Of a stretch of DNA of 64,000 nucleotides, positions 1 through 12,230 are shown piece by piece; the first letter of the stretch is position 1, and each line of letters opens with the position of its first letter. The position numbers and the translations under genes were made by a program. Location: NCBI GenBank assembly GCA_021234155.1, contig JAJEKV010000041.1, forward strand, positions 5,260,829 to 5,324,828. The letters run 5' to 3'. The DNA comes from Isoetes taiwanensis. Its lineage: Eukaryota; Streptophyta; Lycopodiopsida; Isoetales; Isoetaceae. The notes below the pieces were generated by a model that ran no database searches, was not told where the DNA came from, and saw only the letters and a list, made by a program, of their open reading frames with translations.

Positions 1-3000
1 GACAATAAAATCAGGCATGTGTACTCAAGTCTGATGTCACAACAATGAACTCAATAACGTCTTCCTGCACAATCCAAAGGCCCTCAATTAACGCAAACCC
101 ACCTTCGGCTCCCCGGCCTGAACTTCAAAACTGCGCTATCAGTTGGTCTAGGCTTCTGCATTACATCCTTAACAATGGCATACTAAGACTGTTGTCTTTT
201 GAGCGTTGCTAAGAGGTTTCCTCAAATGGTTTTTAAGTGACACTATGTATAACTATGTCATCTATTCATGAAATATGCCAACTTTCTTTGGCTTTTGCAG
301 GTATAACATGTAGAAAAGGAGATGAGACACCAACTTACCAAAGCAACAGAAGGGTTTGTTACAGGGAGTCCTGCAGCACGAAGGAAAGAACCTTTGTCAA
401 ACCTTAGCTACAAAAGAATTATGATAAAACTGCCTGTAACATTGAACTTGAATGCTGTTTGGAAACATATGGTGTTAAAAGGTTAACAAAACGTACCACA
501 TCATTCAAAAGACCCAGTCATCAGTTAGGGAGATGCTTACGAACTTTACCAAATCTTGCTCAACTGGGGGGTCGGTCTTTGTCCAAAAAGCAGTCGCTGG
601 CATCAGTAAAATCATAGCCATGTCTCTTAACGTAAGCTTTCTTGTTAGGTGTTACCAGTTCCACTTAAGACCCTGGAACGATCTTTGAGAATGCTGCTGG
701 AACCATCAGAGCAAGTAACCATAACAAACTTAAGTTCTAGCCTTTTGTCGTCCGCTAATCCTCAAGTGGTACCACTTACCACCCAAAATCATTGGCTCTA
801 GCCAAAAGACTCCCGATCCGTATATCAGAGCCCGAGCTAGAAACTACCAAAACCGCTATTATAATTACTACCAATTGAAGAAAATTAAGGCGATTTAACA
901 CAAGAAGCCTCTCACTCCCCTTCGCCCAAACGTCTGGGCTCTCCATCCATTCGGCTAACAGAGCAATACTTAGTGATCGTTTTGTGGGAAAAAACCGATT
1001 CAGGATGAAACTAGCTTCTGGGTCTGTGCCGGGAAACGTGCGGCGCTGGGGAGCAAGACCTCCTGCAATCGCCATGGCTGATTTTTGCAAAGGGGGCTGA
1101 GGAAAAGGAACTTCAGCATATGGAGCTGTATGGACTCAGCAGCAGCAGATTTAAATTATTCCGGCGAATAAAGGTATAAAAGGACCAATATAGCGTTGCA
1201 GCCCGGCCGACTGCTATGGCTGCGTACGTGAGGTATTGCAGGGCCCTGGCCTTCGTTGTGTTCCACTAAGGGGGCATTGTTGGCTGGAACCAGGTCATGA
1301 CACGTTGGCTGGGATTCCCCATGGGCCCCAAATATTGGCGGCCTCTTTTGCAGGTTTTCCAGCCACCGCACATTGCCCTTGACCACCATACACAAGGAAA
1401 AAAAACTATTCTTCTTTTTGACCCCAGTCTCTCCCACTCCTTTCCATTTGCAAGCCTGCCTCCCCTCCTTTGAGTTGGGGTTGTTCCCAGTGCCTTCCCC
1501 CCATCTCTTGCTACCAGGCGTCCAACCCAAATACCCTTTTCCATGGACCGCGAGGGGCTGGCCTACTTCCGTTGGACCTCTTACTTGTTGATGGTTTAAT
1601 AATGAGCCCATGTATCTCCTTGGTAGTTGGGATTAAGGAAACAAAAGATCAAAAGATGATCCTATTTACAACTAAGACTCTTTGGGCTCATGGCGCATGT
1701 TGGATTAAGAAGGCATAACACGATTATTATATTCATTTCATTTATATTCAGTATGATGGTATTTGAATTCCACATTACATGGGGCACATGGTACAGCTAA
1801 TGAAACTTTCTCGTATCGACATGGACGTGGGGTGTGTTTATTGCAGCGATGTTATATATAAATTTGCACCTTTTATGTGGGAGGCAAAGCATATAAAAAC
1901 ACAAATCTCTTAAAAGGAATACTACTACATATAATAAACACTTAACTAATGAATCTTAACAATGCTCAGTAGAAATTCATGAAGATGGACTTTAATGATA
2001 TGATTGATTGCGTGATCATGGGTTAGAAATAATCAAATGTGAGAATGATGAATTGATGTATTCTACTTAAAAATCCTCATTCAAGAACCATGATTGATAG
2101 TTTACCATGATTGGAATGTCTTATTCTTAAATTGAGGCATCCTTCCATGGTTTCCTACATATGTCTCTAAAGGTAACATTTTGGTATACTTTTTTCCAAT
2201 TGCCCCATGTCGAGGGGCAATTCATATAGCTATTGAACTAATTCTGAGATGTCTCAAAAGATTCATGGGTCCACCATAACAAATCCAACAACCTTGCACA
2301 CTATGCCAAAGCAATTCATTAATTACAAACAAAATGCTCATTGTCTGCAGTATCACCTAATGAGGGGTTTTTTAATCACAGTAGTAATGATTGTCTTGCC
2401 CATTGTATGGGTCCATGACCTATTGGTCTCAGGTGGACGTTAAAAAAACTATTCTATTCTATTCTATTCTTCGTACTAGCTAAATAGCTTTTTCTCCATT
2501 TTTAAAATCAGAGAAAAAAATCAAAAAACCCAAAAGTGAAAATCGTTAAAATCAAACAAACTAGCTTTGTAATTGGAAAATAAGATATTAGAGCTCCACA
2601 AACCCATTAGCATGTAGGAGGAGAAAGCCTAACTCCATGAAAGAACTATAGGAAAAAAACCTTCATCATTATGGGTTTGCAAAAGATCAAACAAGATGCA
2701 TTGCCCACTTCAAAAGCGGTATATTAGCATAGCTAGCAAACCCCTTTTAGTTTACTCCATAATGGTCCCCATACCCATAGTGGCGTGTCATTATTTATAT
2801 GTATCTGGTATAAATATGTGAAATGCCACAATGGACCCCCTTTTGAGTTGCATTTCTATTGTCTCTAAGCTTTGTGTGAAGGAATGTGGTCGGCACTATG
2901 ATCGACTATGATCATTTTTATATATCTTCTGTATTGCTAGTTTCAATATATTAAATCTTTTCATAATTTAATTAGAGTATCATCTAATCACCCTAACCAC

Positions 3001-3034
3001 AATCTTTGAGGACAACATTCTTCTAGGGGGCGAA
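1..3034. other. Unassigned AT-rich sequence left of LTR D
   Basis: I recognise no confident gene here. The stretch is AT-rich. The last 100 bases resemble the 3' untranslated part of family-2 elements: a GAGGACAAC motif followed by a purine-rich tract directly before the LTR at 3035. The right end is therefore probably the decayed 3' end of a plus-strand family-2 element. A short ATTCT microsatellite lies at 2450-2470. Confidence 0.4.
780..1090 (-). other. Possible first exon of an unrecognised host gene
   Basis: A minus-strand reading frame of about 100 residues begins at 1090 and runs to a good plant 5' splice donor (GTAAGT, minus strand, 779-774). Its N-terminal part is rich in R, S, P and A and could be an organelle transit peptide. 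A hydrophobic segment (FLQLVVIIIAVLVV) near residue 70 could be a membrane span. I do not recognise the protein and found no convincing next exon before the window edge. The alternative is a chance open frame. Confidence 0.2.
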
Positions 3035-3953
3035 TGTGATGTTCCATATATTTATACGATATATATATAAATAATGACACATCACTATGGGTATTTTTGG
3101 GACCATTGTGGAAGTAAACTAAAGGGGGTTTAAGTTAGCTATGCTAATATACCCGTTAATTAAGCTATTTAATGACTAAATGTCTAGCTATTTATTAGTA
3201 GAGGAATTTGACTAATGGGATAAAGCCACCTGGACCAACTCGATTGGCCCGAGGCTACTTACCCATTTGGAAAGTAATCAAATGGGTCTCCAGCCCAATT
3301 CTGCCCCAAATCGATTTGGGAGGATTGGAGAAGGAGCAGCTGCTTGTTCATACCTGTCCAACCAGCTATTTGTTCATACTTGTTCATTTGTCCCATTCGA
3401 CTCGCCGGACGGGAGATGCAACTTTGGAGTAGTCTCATGGGGTGATTCCGTAGGATTACATCTTTGGAAGGCTACAATTACACCATAACATGTTTTGCTT
3501 TATGCGCAAAGTGTGCAGGGAGGGGACGGATGAAGTGGACTACCTTAGCCATTGTTCTATGCCGGTAATGCCATTGTCATGATTCCGTCTATTGATATCG
3601 AGTCCTTGGTATCGATTGATCCCCTTGATGCGAGCCGAGGTAGAACCTTTATTTACGATGCATTTGTATGTATCGTCTTGTTGATGGATGGGCCACCCTT
3701 TGAGGTGACATATTATTATATTATGTATATTGTTGTTAGGTGCTAACATGTATATATATTTTAAGCTATGTCGGATTTCCTATAGAAGGGAGTGGGACCG
3801 AATGACACCTCATGCCCTTCACCCAAACACTTGCCCAATCACAAGTGGTCAAGTTAGAAGGGGCCTTTAAAAGTGGTGATTGAGATTTACCCGCGGGAGG
3901 ACTTCCGTGTATTTATATGATGGGGGCATTGTATAGATTAGGGAAGCGTCACG
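3035..3953 (+). repeat. Family-2 LTR D (solo or 3' LTR)
   Basis: It starts TGTGATGTTCC and ends near GCGTCAC, matching the LTRs of E (33938-35495, reverse strand) and F (41092-43179). At 0.9 kb it is shorter than its relatives (about 1.5 kb), so part of the middle is missing. It is preceded by a purine-rich tract, as expected for a 3' LTR. No primer-binding site follows it. Fossil. Confidence 0.7.
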
Positions 3954-6100
3954 ATGAGTCCGTGGAGTTAGAAGAATCTGAACTAGCATCAAACAAAGAA
4001 GAGCCACGGCGCTTAGAACATGTTGGCATAGCGTTAGCATGCGCCGGTGTAGGTGGGGCGACGCCGATTAACTTCAGCTACGAGACACCTCGAGACCATA
4101 CTCCTCAACCATAGGCCGGAGGTTCCTTTGCGGTACATATGTTTGGAGCTCGGCCATGCGGCTTCATGAGAACAAGTTCCGGCTTCGAGGGAGTTAACCA
4201 CCCATGTTTCACTAGGGTAGCCGAGAAAGTGTGTTACGTATGCCATCTATATCAAAGAAAATAGATTATAGATGAGAAGTGCATATGAATCAAATTGAAA
4301 ATGATTTAACATACAAAAGATCATCTATACAAAGTAGTCTAAACAAACCATAGGTCACCAAAATTTATATTATATAATGCCAAAAAAAAGAATGCAAATT
4401 ATGGCTTAAACATGGCGTAATGCCGAAGACTAATACAATTATTACATAAGAAAGTAAGATCACAGCTCGGTCTGCATCTTCCTGCATAAGAGTTGGAGGC
4501 TTAGGTGGTTGTTGATGTCGACGCAAAGGTGGCGCCTGGGCTGACGGTGAGGGCAGCCACTCATGCAATCTCGAGGCGGCGGTGCCAAGGGGTGCTGCCA
4601 CAAGCAACTTCATGCTCATCGGACAGCGACTATATAGGTGGCCAAGGCGGCAATGGCAAGGCCATGTCGTACCGACACAAGAGTGAGTGTCGCGGTAGTT
4701 TATCTTCTTGTGGTGCGCCAAAAGTTGATAAGGCACAAAGTGCCCACCATGATACCTCGACCTCGGGAGATGGGTCCGAGCAATGAATAGGACACGCCCT
4801 TTCTTAAAAATGAAAGGAAAAAATGCATGACGTGGTTGCCCAAGGACTTTACCTCATCAAAGTGGGGTGGCCACTTCTTTGTCAATATCTATTGACATTT
4901 CCTCTTCCTTGGCTTCATGCTTCTCTTCCTAGACATGGGCTTTGTTTTCTAGCAAGTCATCCCCTTAGTAAAATCTCTTCTTCTTCTTCTTCTTCTCATC
5001 TGGTTCCATACAAACGGCCGCCATTAATATTAGGGGACATGGGATTCCATAGTGGCGAAGGTTTCCTCCGGGAGGTTTAGATGGAGCTTCTTTTGACATG
5101 AGGTGTTGCAACCTCAAAAGGTATCAACGGCCTCAATATATTCTTGCTAGAAATTTAGCAAATCTTTGTTGTGTGGCGAAAACTTCGGTCGAGAAAAAAT
5201 GGAGGAAGTCATCCATATAATACTCAGCTGGCTTCGTAGAGGACTTACGTCTTCTTCTTGTGCTTGAGTTTGACAATGACACGATATGTCCACATAATAT
5301 CTTCAAGCAAAATGTACTCCTACCCATTGTCATATATTGCGGGTAATGTATCAAGTCGGGTAAGTTTGGACCCCTGGCTTCTATGTATTGGCATTTCCTC
5401 TGCCAATTGTTTCCATCGCATGAAATCGTGCTGGCTGACTCGCTCATCATCCTCCGAAAGCAAGGGACATGCATCTTTCCCTTCTCTGTGGGTATATCCT
5501 CATCTTCCATATAATGGTCCATCAAGATGGTCAAGGCGAAGGGACCTCAAAGTACGTCTGACCATTCTGCTATAGGGTGGTAGGGTTCTTGGCCCAAGGA
5601 ATAATGCCATGGAGGACGTTGGAGGCATGGCGGTCACCCCCCATCATTCCTAGCAAAAGTGATTGGCTAAGGTATAATTGAGGAGGTCTCGTGTTGGATG
5701 CAATTGGGAACCATATCACGGATATAAAACTTCGAAGGATACAACATAATCGGGGTGTGCACTGCGTATTCTTGATGAGATCTCTTTCTTGGAGCAAATA
5801 GGGATGGGGTCCCAATTTTTCCGTTCCGCGTACCATTGTTGGCACTTAGAAGTCCATGAGTCGGGGAGGGGGAAGCTTGGAAAAAAAAAAAAAATAAAGG
5901 GAACCCAAAAAGCAAAAATGACTTTAAGTATGCTAACATATCGGCCCGACTAAAGTTAATTCATCATTTTTTTTATTCTTTTTTTTTTGTGAAACACAGC
6001 GTAAATTATACAAAACACTTATGCATGTAACACAAAAAAAGACTAAAAAGTTTATATTTATAGCAAAGGAAAAAATGTACAATAATGTTCTGAGAAAGCA
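3954..6100. other. Unassigned stretch, probably old element interior
   Basis: It contains two minus-strand open frames (5133-5534 and 5570-5845) with no similarity I can name, a CTT-rich run near 4980 that would read as a charged segment on the minus strand, and an A/T homopolymer region near 5880-5990. Because it lies downstream of the H3 relic of element E on the same strand, it may be decayed E interior (ORF2 or later). I could not match it to ORF2 of A, B or C. Confidence 0.3.
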
Positions 6101-6129
6101 AGTATACAATTCCCGGCTCTCAATTATCC

Positions 6130-6432
6130 CTCGAATTCTCGGGGAGGGTGTAAATCCTTTGGCATTATAGTGGCGTGCTTGGCGTGAATGGCACAAGGTT
6201 TGCATCACTAAAGCGGGCCACCGGGTAATCCTCGTGGCTTCACGCAGGAAACAAAGTATGACATATATTTGGAAACTAAGTTCAATCTTGAATTCTTGAG
6301 CAATCTCTCGAACTAAGCTAGAATGGCGGCTTGCTTAGTATAAGCTTCGATAGACTTCGATATTTCGCGAATCGCTCAAGGCATCATGCGGGGTTTCCAC
6401 CTATGGGGCTTCTTTGGGGCAGCCGGCGGCCG
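6130..6432 (-). pseudogene. Histone H3 fold relic in element E
   Basis: Read on the minus strand, this stretch shows successive blocks of histone H3 in the right order: a KKPHRW-like block before the alphaN helix, an AIREI/KS block, LILSKPPF, then EIAQEFK (canonical H3: EIAQDFK), a loop-1 and alpha2 block, and finally CAIHAK followed by TIMPKD, which is the most conserved part of H3. The blocks lie in more than one frame, so this is a fossil. It lies about 1.6 kb from the primer site of E once B is left out of the count, close to the position of ORF1 in B and C (about 2.0 kb). The blocks look closer to canonical H3 than those in A, B and C do. Confidence 0.75.
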
Positions 6433-6832
6433 GGGAGGGGTCTTGCTACTGATGAGGGTGTCCTTGGCGTGACCCAGTCTTGGCGTCATTTGGAAAGCGG
6501 CCTTGCCTATTCCATGCTTGCTGAAGGCACTCCTTGTAATTGCCTCCCAACTTGTGTGCAATACTCTTATGCCTTCGTTCTATCGTGGATGGCCCAAGTT
6601 GGTCGACATCCTGCTTGGCGAGATTCTCACGCTACCAGCTCGGCTTCTCTTTGTGCATGTCTTTCCAATGCTTGGCGGACTTCAATCGTTCTTAGCATCT
6701 TAATTATATACTTGCACAGCCTGCCGCCATATCTAGTTCAATAGGTTGTTGGAGCTCGGGGCAATGTATTGGGGGGTCATCGAGAAGAAGCTCACGAGTC
6801 TCCTTATAATAATGATACAAGGGATAGGGTAA

Positions 6833-6837
6833 GAGGG
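6833..6837. repeat. Target-site duplication of B, left copy (GAGGG)
   Basis: GAGGG directly precedes the TGTGG start of the B 5' LTR. The same five bases directly follow the TCACA end of the B 3' LTR. Five-base duplications are usual for Ty3/Gypsy integration. This pairing shows that the LTR at 6838 and the LTR ending at 33033 belong to one insertion. Confidence 0.85.
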
Positions 6838-8305
6838 TGTGGCGTTCGGCCGCGATTATACGGTCGAGGCGTATATTATCTTGCCTGCGATCGCGCATAC
6901 CGCCACCCGGTAATGCGCGTATGCGTAGCGTGTAGCCGGCCGATTAGCCCCAGGGGCAACTTACAAAGGTATGTGTATTTATTAATGTGCACATTTACCA
7001 ATGTACACATTTATTAAAGGTGCACACACCTTTCCATGTAGATACATTTATGCCACCTAGCCATTAAAGGCAAGTGGGCCATTCCCAATTATCCCACATG
7101 CCTAAAGGGATAATTGGAAACCCTAGCCCTAACCCCTTGTCTATTTAGATAGGAGAAACCCTAACTTGCCATTTTTTTAGTCCATAGGGTTCTAGAGCTA
7201 CGTTTTGGCTGCCCGGGGAGTCAAAACCGCCTCCCGAACTTTGTCTAGCGAATTGCACCATTAGTTCTCCTTGATTGGCGGTTCGGTAGGATGGTGGAAC
7301 CGGTCGGGAGGAGCAACTCAAGGATCGGTATGTAGTCGATTTAATAGTCTAAATTGTATTCCGGTCATTGTATCGATTAGGTTTAGCCTATTAAATCACC
7401 CTTAGCGACTATCTAGATCTCTAGATACCAGGACTCTAACTAAAGAACCTAATTCTATGATATAGATTAGATCTAGTTCTTTAGTTCTCGTGATAATATA
7501 TGGATGATGTATATCTGTGAACTCCTTGTATTGGGAAGGGGGTAGAGACCTGGTAGTAGATGCTCTAGATTAGCCTCTCTAGCACACTTTGTAGATTCGG
7601 CTGTGTACAAGAACCACACACTGGTTGTGGGTGAAGGGGCGAGGCCCGGCTAACAAGGAGGTTCGTGTCGACTCTTGAGCGATCCCTACGGTGTGTAAGG
7701 CCTGGGGGATCATTGTGACTAGGTCTAATGGCTTACCGAGTCTTGGGTAAGGCATGGGCTCGACACCCGTGAAGTGGTGTTCACTTTCCGGTGGGTTCGG
7801 TCGAATAAGGGTAGTGGCCCTCTAGTCACCTTGAGTCAGCATGTAGACCCTGCGGAGGGAGGCGATCCTACACGCCCCCATCGAGGCTGGGGAGATGCAA
7901 CCCAGAATAGCCCACTTTGGCTATGCATCCCGTGAGGAGCTCTGATCGGGGTCCCAACACTTTTCAGCCTACTGCGCAAAGTGTGCACGGGGAAGAGGCG
8001 GATGGGGTGGACAACCCGATGCCATGTTCTTATGCGACCACATCCATTGCCATGTATTGTGCTGATCTTTTTGTCTATCACGGATGTTGATGTACCACCC
8101 TTGAGGTGGATATGTGATGATATTGTTTCTTGACATGTATATTTCGGCTTCCATGACTAGGTAGGCCACGAGGGAGGCGGGGTAAAATAACCCTTCACTC
8201 TTTGCGGGACTTCGTTGGAATACGATGACATGTGGAGGGCCATCGCATTGGTGTGCTGGTATGGGGATGAACTCTGTTTTGTATCGATGGAGGTGCGGTA
8301 TACGG
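6838..8305 (+). repeat. B 5' LTR, main part
   Basis: It aligns along its length with the B 3' LTR (31458-33033), including the TGTGCACATT-rich start, the CCCTAGCCCTAACCCC stretch and the TATACGG end. The final 19 bp of this LTR are separated from it and lie at 21348-21366, beyond element A. Many differences from the 3' LTR fall at CAG/CTG triplets. Confidence 0.85.
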
Positions 8306-9796
8306 TGTGGCGTCCCCTACTGGTATACGGTGCGCTCACGCGTGCGCGGAGTTCTTCCCGCGACTTCCATGCTATCCCTCCATTTTACCCGTAACGATCT
8401 CGATGGAGAAACAGGAACGATCTCCCCGAGAAACCAAACATCTTCTCTATCAGCCACCATAAATCAACATCTGTGACCATCTAGAAGGATGGTCCTCCTC
8501 ATATCTGCATAGACAAAGATCGGCACATCACATGGGGATCTACCCAATTTCCGGACTCAAGGGATGGTGGCCGACTTGGGTCTCAGTTAGATTCGCGGAC
8601 GAGAATTCATGGCAATGGATTTGGGCGGCATAAGAACATGGCATGGTGTCCATCCATCATCCGCCCTCACATTGCACACACTGCGAGTAAGTAGAAAAGA
8701 TGTTGGGACATTTGTAGCCAGGTGCATAGCCCAGAAGGGCTATTCACGGGGTCATCATCCGGTCCGATGGGGCGAGTAGGGATCACTCCCCTCGAGAGAT
8801 CTACATCTTGCGACTCAAGGTGACTAGAGGGCCCTTTGCCGTATTGGTGAACCCTGGAAAGTGTACACCACTTCGCGGGTGTCGAGCCCATGCCTTACCG
8901 CGCTTTTCGGTGGTAAGCCATCGGAGACCCTAGTCACAATGATCCCGGTGGGCTTTACACACCGGGGGATGGGTTCAAAATCGAGGACATGAATCTCCTT
9001 CTTAGCCCGGTCGGCCCCTTCACCCACAACGGGTGTGGCTCTTGTGCAGTAGAATCTAGGTGTGCTAGAGAGGCTACTCTAGGAGCATTAACTACAAGCT
9101 TTAGGGCCTCTACCCCCCTTCCCAATACAAAGGAGTTCTGAGAAATACATCATCCAAATATATCCCACTTGGAAGAGCTAAAGAACTAGATCTAATCATA
9201 GAGTTAGGTTCTTTAGTTAGTGTCGAGATCTAAGATCTAGATAGCTACTATGGGCAATTTAATAGTCTAAACCCTCGATTCTATGACTAGAAGGCGGTTT
9301 AAGCTATTAAATTGACCAAACCCTGATCCTTGGTGGCTCCCTCGACCCCGAGTTCAACCATCTGTTGGAGCTGATCGGGGAATTGATGCCCGCAATTAGG
9401 CTTGTTGTCGTCTGGGAGGTTTTGGCTCTCTGGGGGCAGCCAAAGCCGAGCTCTAAAACCCTAAGGGCGAAAACTAGCAAGCTAGGGTTTTCCTACCCTA
9501 AATAGACATGGGGGGTTTAGGCTAGGGTTTCCAATTACCCAATTTGGCATGTGGGATAGTGGAAGGCCCCACTTGCCTTTAGTGGCTAGGTGGCAAAATA
9601 TGCCAACATGGAAAGGTGTGCCCTCATTAATGTGCACATGTGCACATTAATAATATATGAACACTCTAGTAAGTTGCCCCTAGGGCTACTTACACGGCTA
9701 TCGTTGGCGTGCCGTCAATCCGGGGTGGCGTGTGCGGCGTGGCGTGGCGATTACAATGTATGCGTCACGGGGATATCTTTGTCTTTGAGCGTCACA
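8306..9796 (-). repeat. A 3' LTR
   Basis: On the minus strand it begins TGTGACGCTC at 9796, directly after the purine tract, and ends in a CCACA at 8306. It is 1.49 kb and aligns with the A 5' LTR (19798-21347) and, on the other strand, with the B LTRs. Confidence 0.85.
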
Positions 9797-10659
9797 TTCT
9801 CCCCACCTTGAAATGATCTTTGTCGCGACATCGTGGGTCTCCCCACCTTGGGATCTTCCTAACTTTTGCACCACTTTTGCAATCAGCGTGATACCTACAA
9901 TATAATCTTTATACATTTATCACGATTACTCTAAGGTAATTACTTTTAGAACATTATTACGTTATTATATTATGGAATACTTATCAATTCATAACACCAT
10001 TAACGGTTATTCACTATGTTAAGTTAGACAAAATTTCAACATTTCATATCTATAATTCTTTGTCAGAGGTACTCTTCATTCCTTGCAACACATTCCAACA
10101 AAACTTGTGTTGCAAGTCTTAAATGCTTCGACCTCCTTGCCCTCGGGAGGCGCTCTCTTGGCTGCTTGGTCGACACTACGTTAGTACCATTAATTATTAA
10201 TTAAAATTTTTGGTTATATGGTGACCAACCCACCTATCTACATGAATGCATGGCTAATCTCCGGCGTAGGAAGAGGATGAATCTTCCATAATGGCGTGGA
10301 GGCAGTATGCCTATATGCCTATATGCCACTCATGCCTACACCTCTAGTTGCCCGGCGTGGAGGATATCCTTCGGCGTGGGGGCGTGAAGGATGGATTCCT
10401 CCTATCAAAACATATATGGGGCTAAAGGTGCTTTCCCTATCAATGCATTCCTTAATGACCTCTTTTCTCTCGAGGTGGCGTCTACTTAGGTAGGGGACAG
10501 TAGACTTTCTAATCTACCTTCCACTTTCATGGCGGAAGCGGTCATGCCTACATTGACATTACACCCGCCCTAGAGATCGCAGTAGTGGTCTCATCATCGG
10601 TAACAGCGCATGCGATCCATACCAAGCATGGGTTGCATCGTGGATTAATCTATACAAAA
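9797..10659 (-). other. A 3' untranslated region with doubled polypurine tract
   Basis: On the minus strand the sequence AAGGTGGGGAGA occurs twice, immediately before the 3' LTR (9797-9809) and about 40 bases upstream. A GATG...CATC inverted pair lies between them and is weaker here than in B and C. The rest of the 0.85 kb matches the corresponding part of B (30579-31457) and has no coding potential. Confidence 0.7.
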
Positions 10660-12060
10660 TTAACCTACACAAATCGACATGCACGAGCGATTTCTTAGGA
10701 GATGACCTTGCCGTCCCATTGCTCCATAAATTGTGGGTCTTTGCTTTACTAAATCTTTCTTAAGTACCCGCGTGGCGTCTTCAGCGGTAAGTGTTTCCAC
10801 TTGACCAAATCTTTGGAGGAATTCGGACCTCCTTGTCTTCTTAAAAGCTCTATCAAGAATCATTTACGGAACTATTTCCATTTGCTCCTCGAGTCATTTC
10901 AACAACGTTGGAGTGTCCAAGACTTAAATGCGGATTTGGAGTATGCTTCTTCAACAAACTCACGTGGAAGACCTTATGGATCTTTAGGTGTCTTTGGCAA
11001 TTCAACTTGTAGGATTGATTACCTACTCTCTTGATTATACGGAAGGGTCCAGCCCACCTTGGAGCAAGCTTCTTGCAATTCCCAATCTGAGCCGCTGCTT
11101 TACCTTGATCTTGAGCCAAACATCATCTCAACTTTGAACTCTCTTCTTTGGATTTCGATGCTTATCGGCAATGCTCTTTTGTCGACTTCTTGCTGCTAGC
11201 GGATACCCTCGAACCTCTTCCAATTTCTGCTGCATATCGGCCAACATCTGGCTGCTTGAAACTTCTACTTTTGACGCGGGGGTTGTGCCAAGTTAATGCG
11301 GAGTTAAACAGCGATAGCCATAATTGATCATAAATGGCGACATTTGGGAACGATTCTGCTTGGTGCTATTATGTATGCAAACTCCACCAAGTGAATAAAT
11401 TCTTCCCACATACTTTGCTTATTCGGACATAGTTTAGTAGCATGTCTTCTAAGATCTGTTGGTCCGCTCCGATTGGCCATCCGTCGAGGATGATACGCCC
11501 GTGCTCATGGATAGCTTGGTCTGAATTCGCAAAGAGGTCTTGCCAAAAGGCACTCATGAACCCGGATCTCATGTGGAGATAATCTCCCTTGGCATGCCAT
11601 GAAGCACGAAGATCTCTTTGGTGAAGAGCTTTCTTTGTATCCATAGGTACATATCGTGGTCACCGCAAGGCACAAAATGTGCCATCTTTGACAACTTATC
11701 GACCACTACCATCAAAGGCATCCTTGCCTCTCTTTGTTCTTAGGAGTCTGTGATGAAATCCATCTTTGATGACCTCCCACTTAGCGTTTAGCGCAGCTAA
11801 TGGCTCTAATGCCCCTGGAATTGGCTGCTCGCCTTGCGTCTGGCGGCATAGTTGACATTCCTTGATGTAGCGAGCTATTTGCTTCTTCATTCGGCCAATA
11901 ATAGGCTGCGCGCTTTTTTGAAATATGTTTTCATGAATCGCATGGCCAGCTATTGGGTTGTTATGCGTGTCATGGAGGATCAACTTCCTTACACTGATGA
12001 TTTAGTGCGCACAACTTGTTCTTATGGTATAACGAGTTGCCTTCCTTCTTATAATGCTTG
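10660..12060 (-). pseudogene. A integrase and chromodomain region
   Basis: On the minus strand, segments match the integrase of B and C. There is a zinc-binding N-terminal part (11696-11983, CQLCRQT), parts of the catalytic core, a GPF/chromatin-linker block (10853-11119, ending in VSLLKKHTPNP) and a chromodomain remnant (10660-10863). Integrase joins element DNA to the host genome; a C-terminal chromodomain is the hallmark of chromoviruses. Fossil with many breaks. Confidence 0.75.
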
Positions 12061-12230
12061 AAGGCCTCCCGCTCTTTATCATTTCTAGCCTCCTTAGAGG
12101 CTTACCCATACTTCGAAATCCACATCCATTGGCAAGGACTCTTCAATCTTCTTACCAAAGTCATTTGGAGGCGTTGAAATTGCGTTGCAATGCACTCTAG
12201 TTGTCGGGGGATGCCTTGAAAGCGCATCTG

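Larger units (their letters stand above)
6100..6837 (-). mobile_element. Element E, left remnant (family 2, Ty3/Gypsy-like)
   Basis: This is the part of the old minus-strand element E left of the B insertion. The 5 bases before 6838 (GAGGG) are repeated directly after the end of B at 33033, so 6837 and 33034 were once neighbours. It holds the H3-fold relic described separately. The left limit of E is not defined. Fossil with many breaks, older than B. Confidence 0.6.

Noticed and set aside
1177-1260. TATAAAAG as a plus-strand promoter with a short downstream ORF
   Set aside because: The ORF after it has fewer than 20 codons and nothing else supports a gene start.
4045-4160. Minus-strand stretch resembling the start of an H3 ORF (ATGGCC..., then ACCGCAAAGGAACC)
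   Set aside because: The similarity to the A ORF1 start is suggestive, but it needs several gaps, the following sequence soon reaches the D LTR, and no fold follows. Too weak to call.
3954-6100. Minus-strand frames at 5133-5845 as ORF2 of element E
   Set aside because: The location fits, but none of the conserved ORF2 blocks of B and C can be found.
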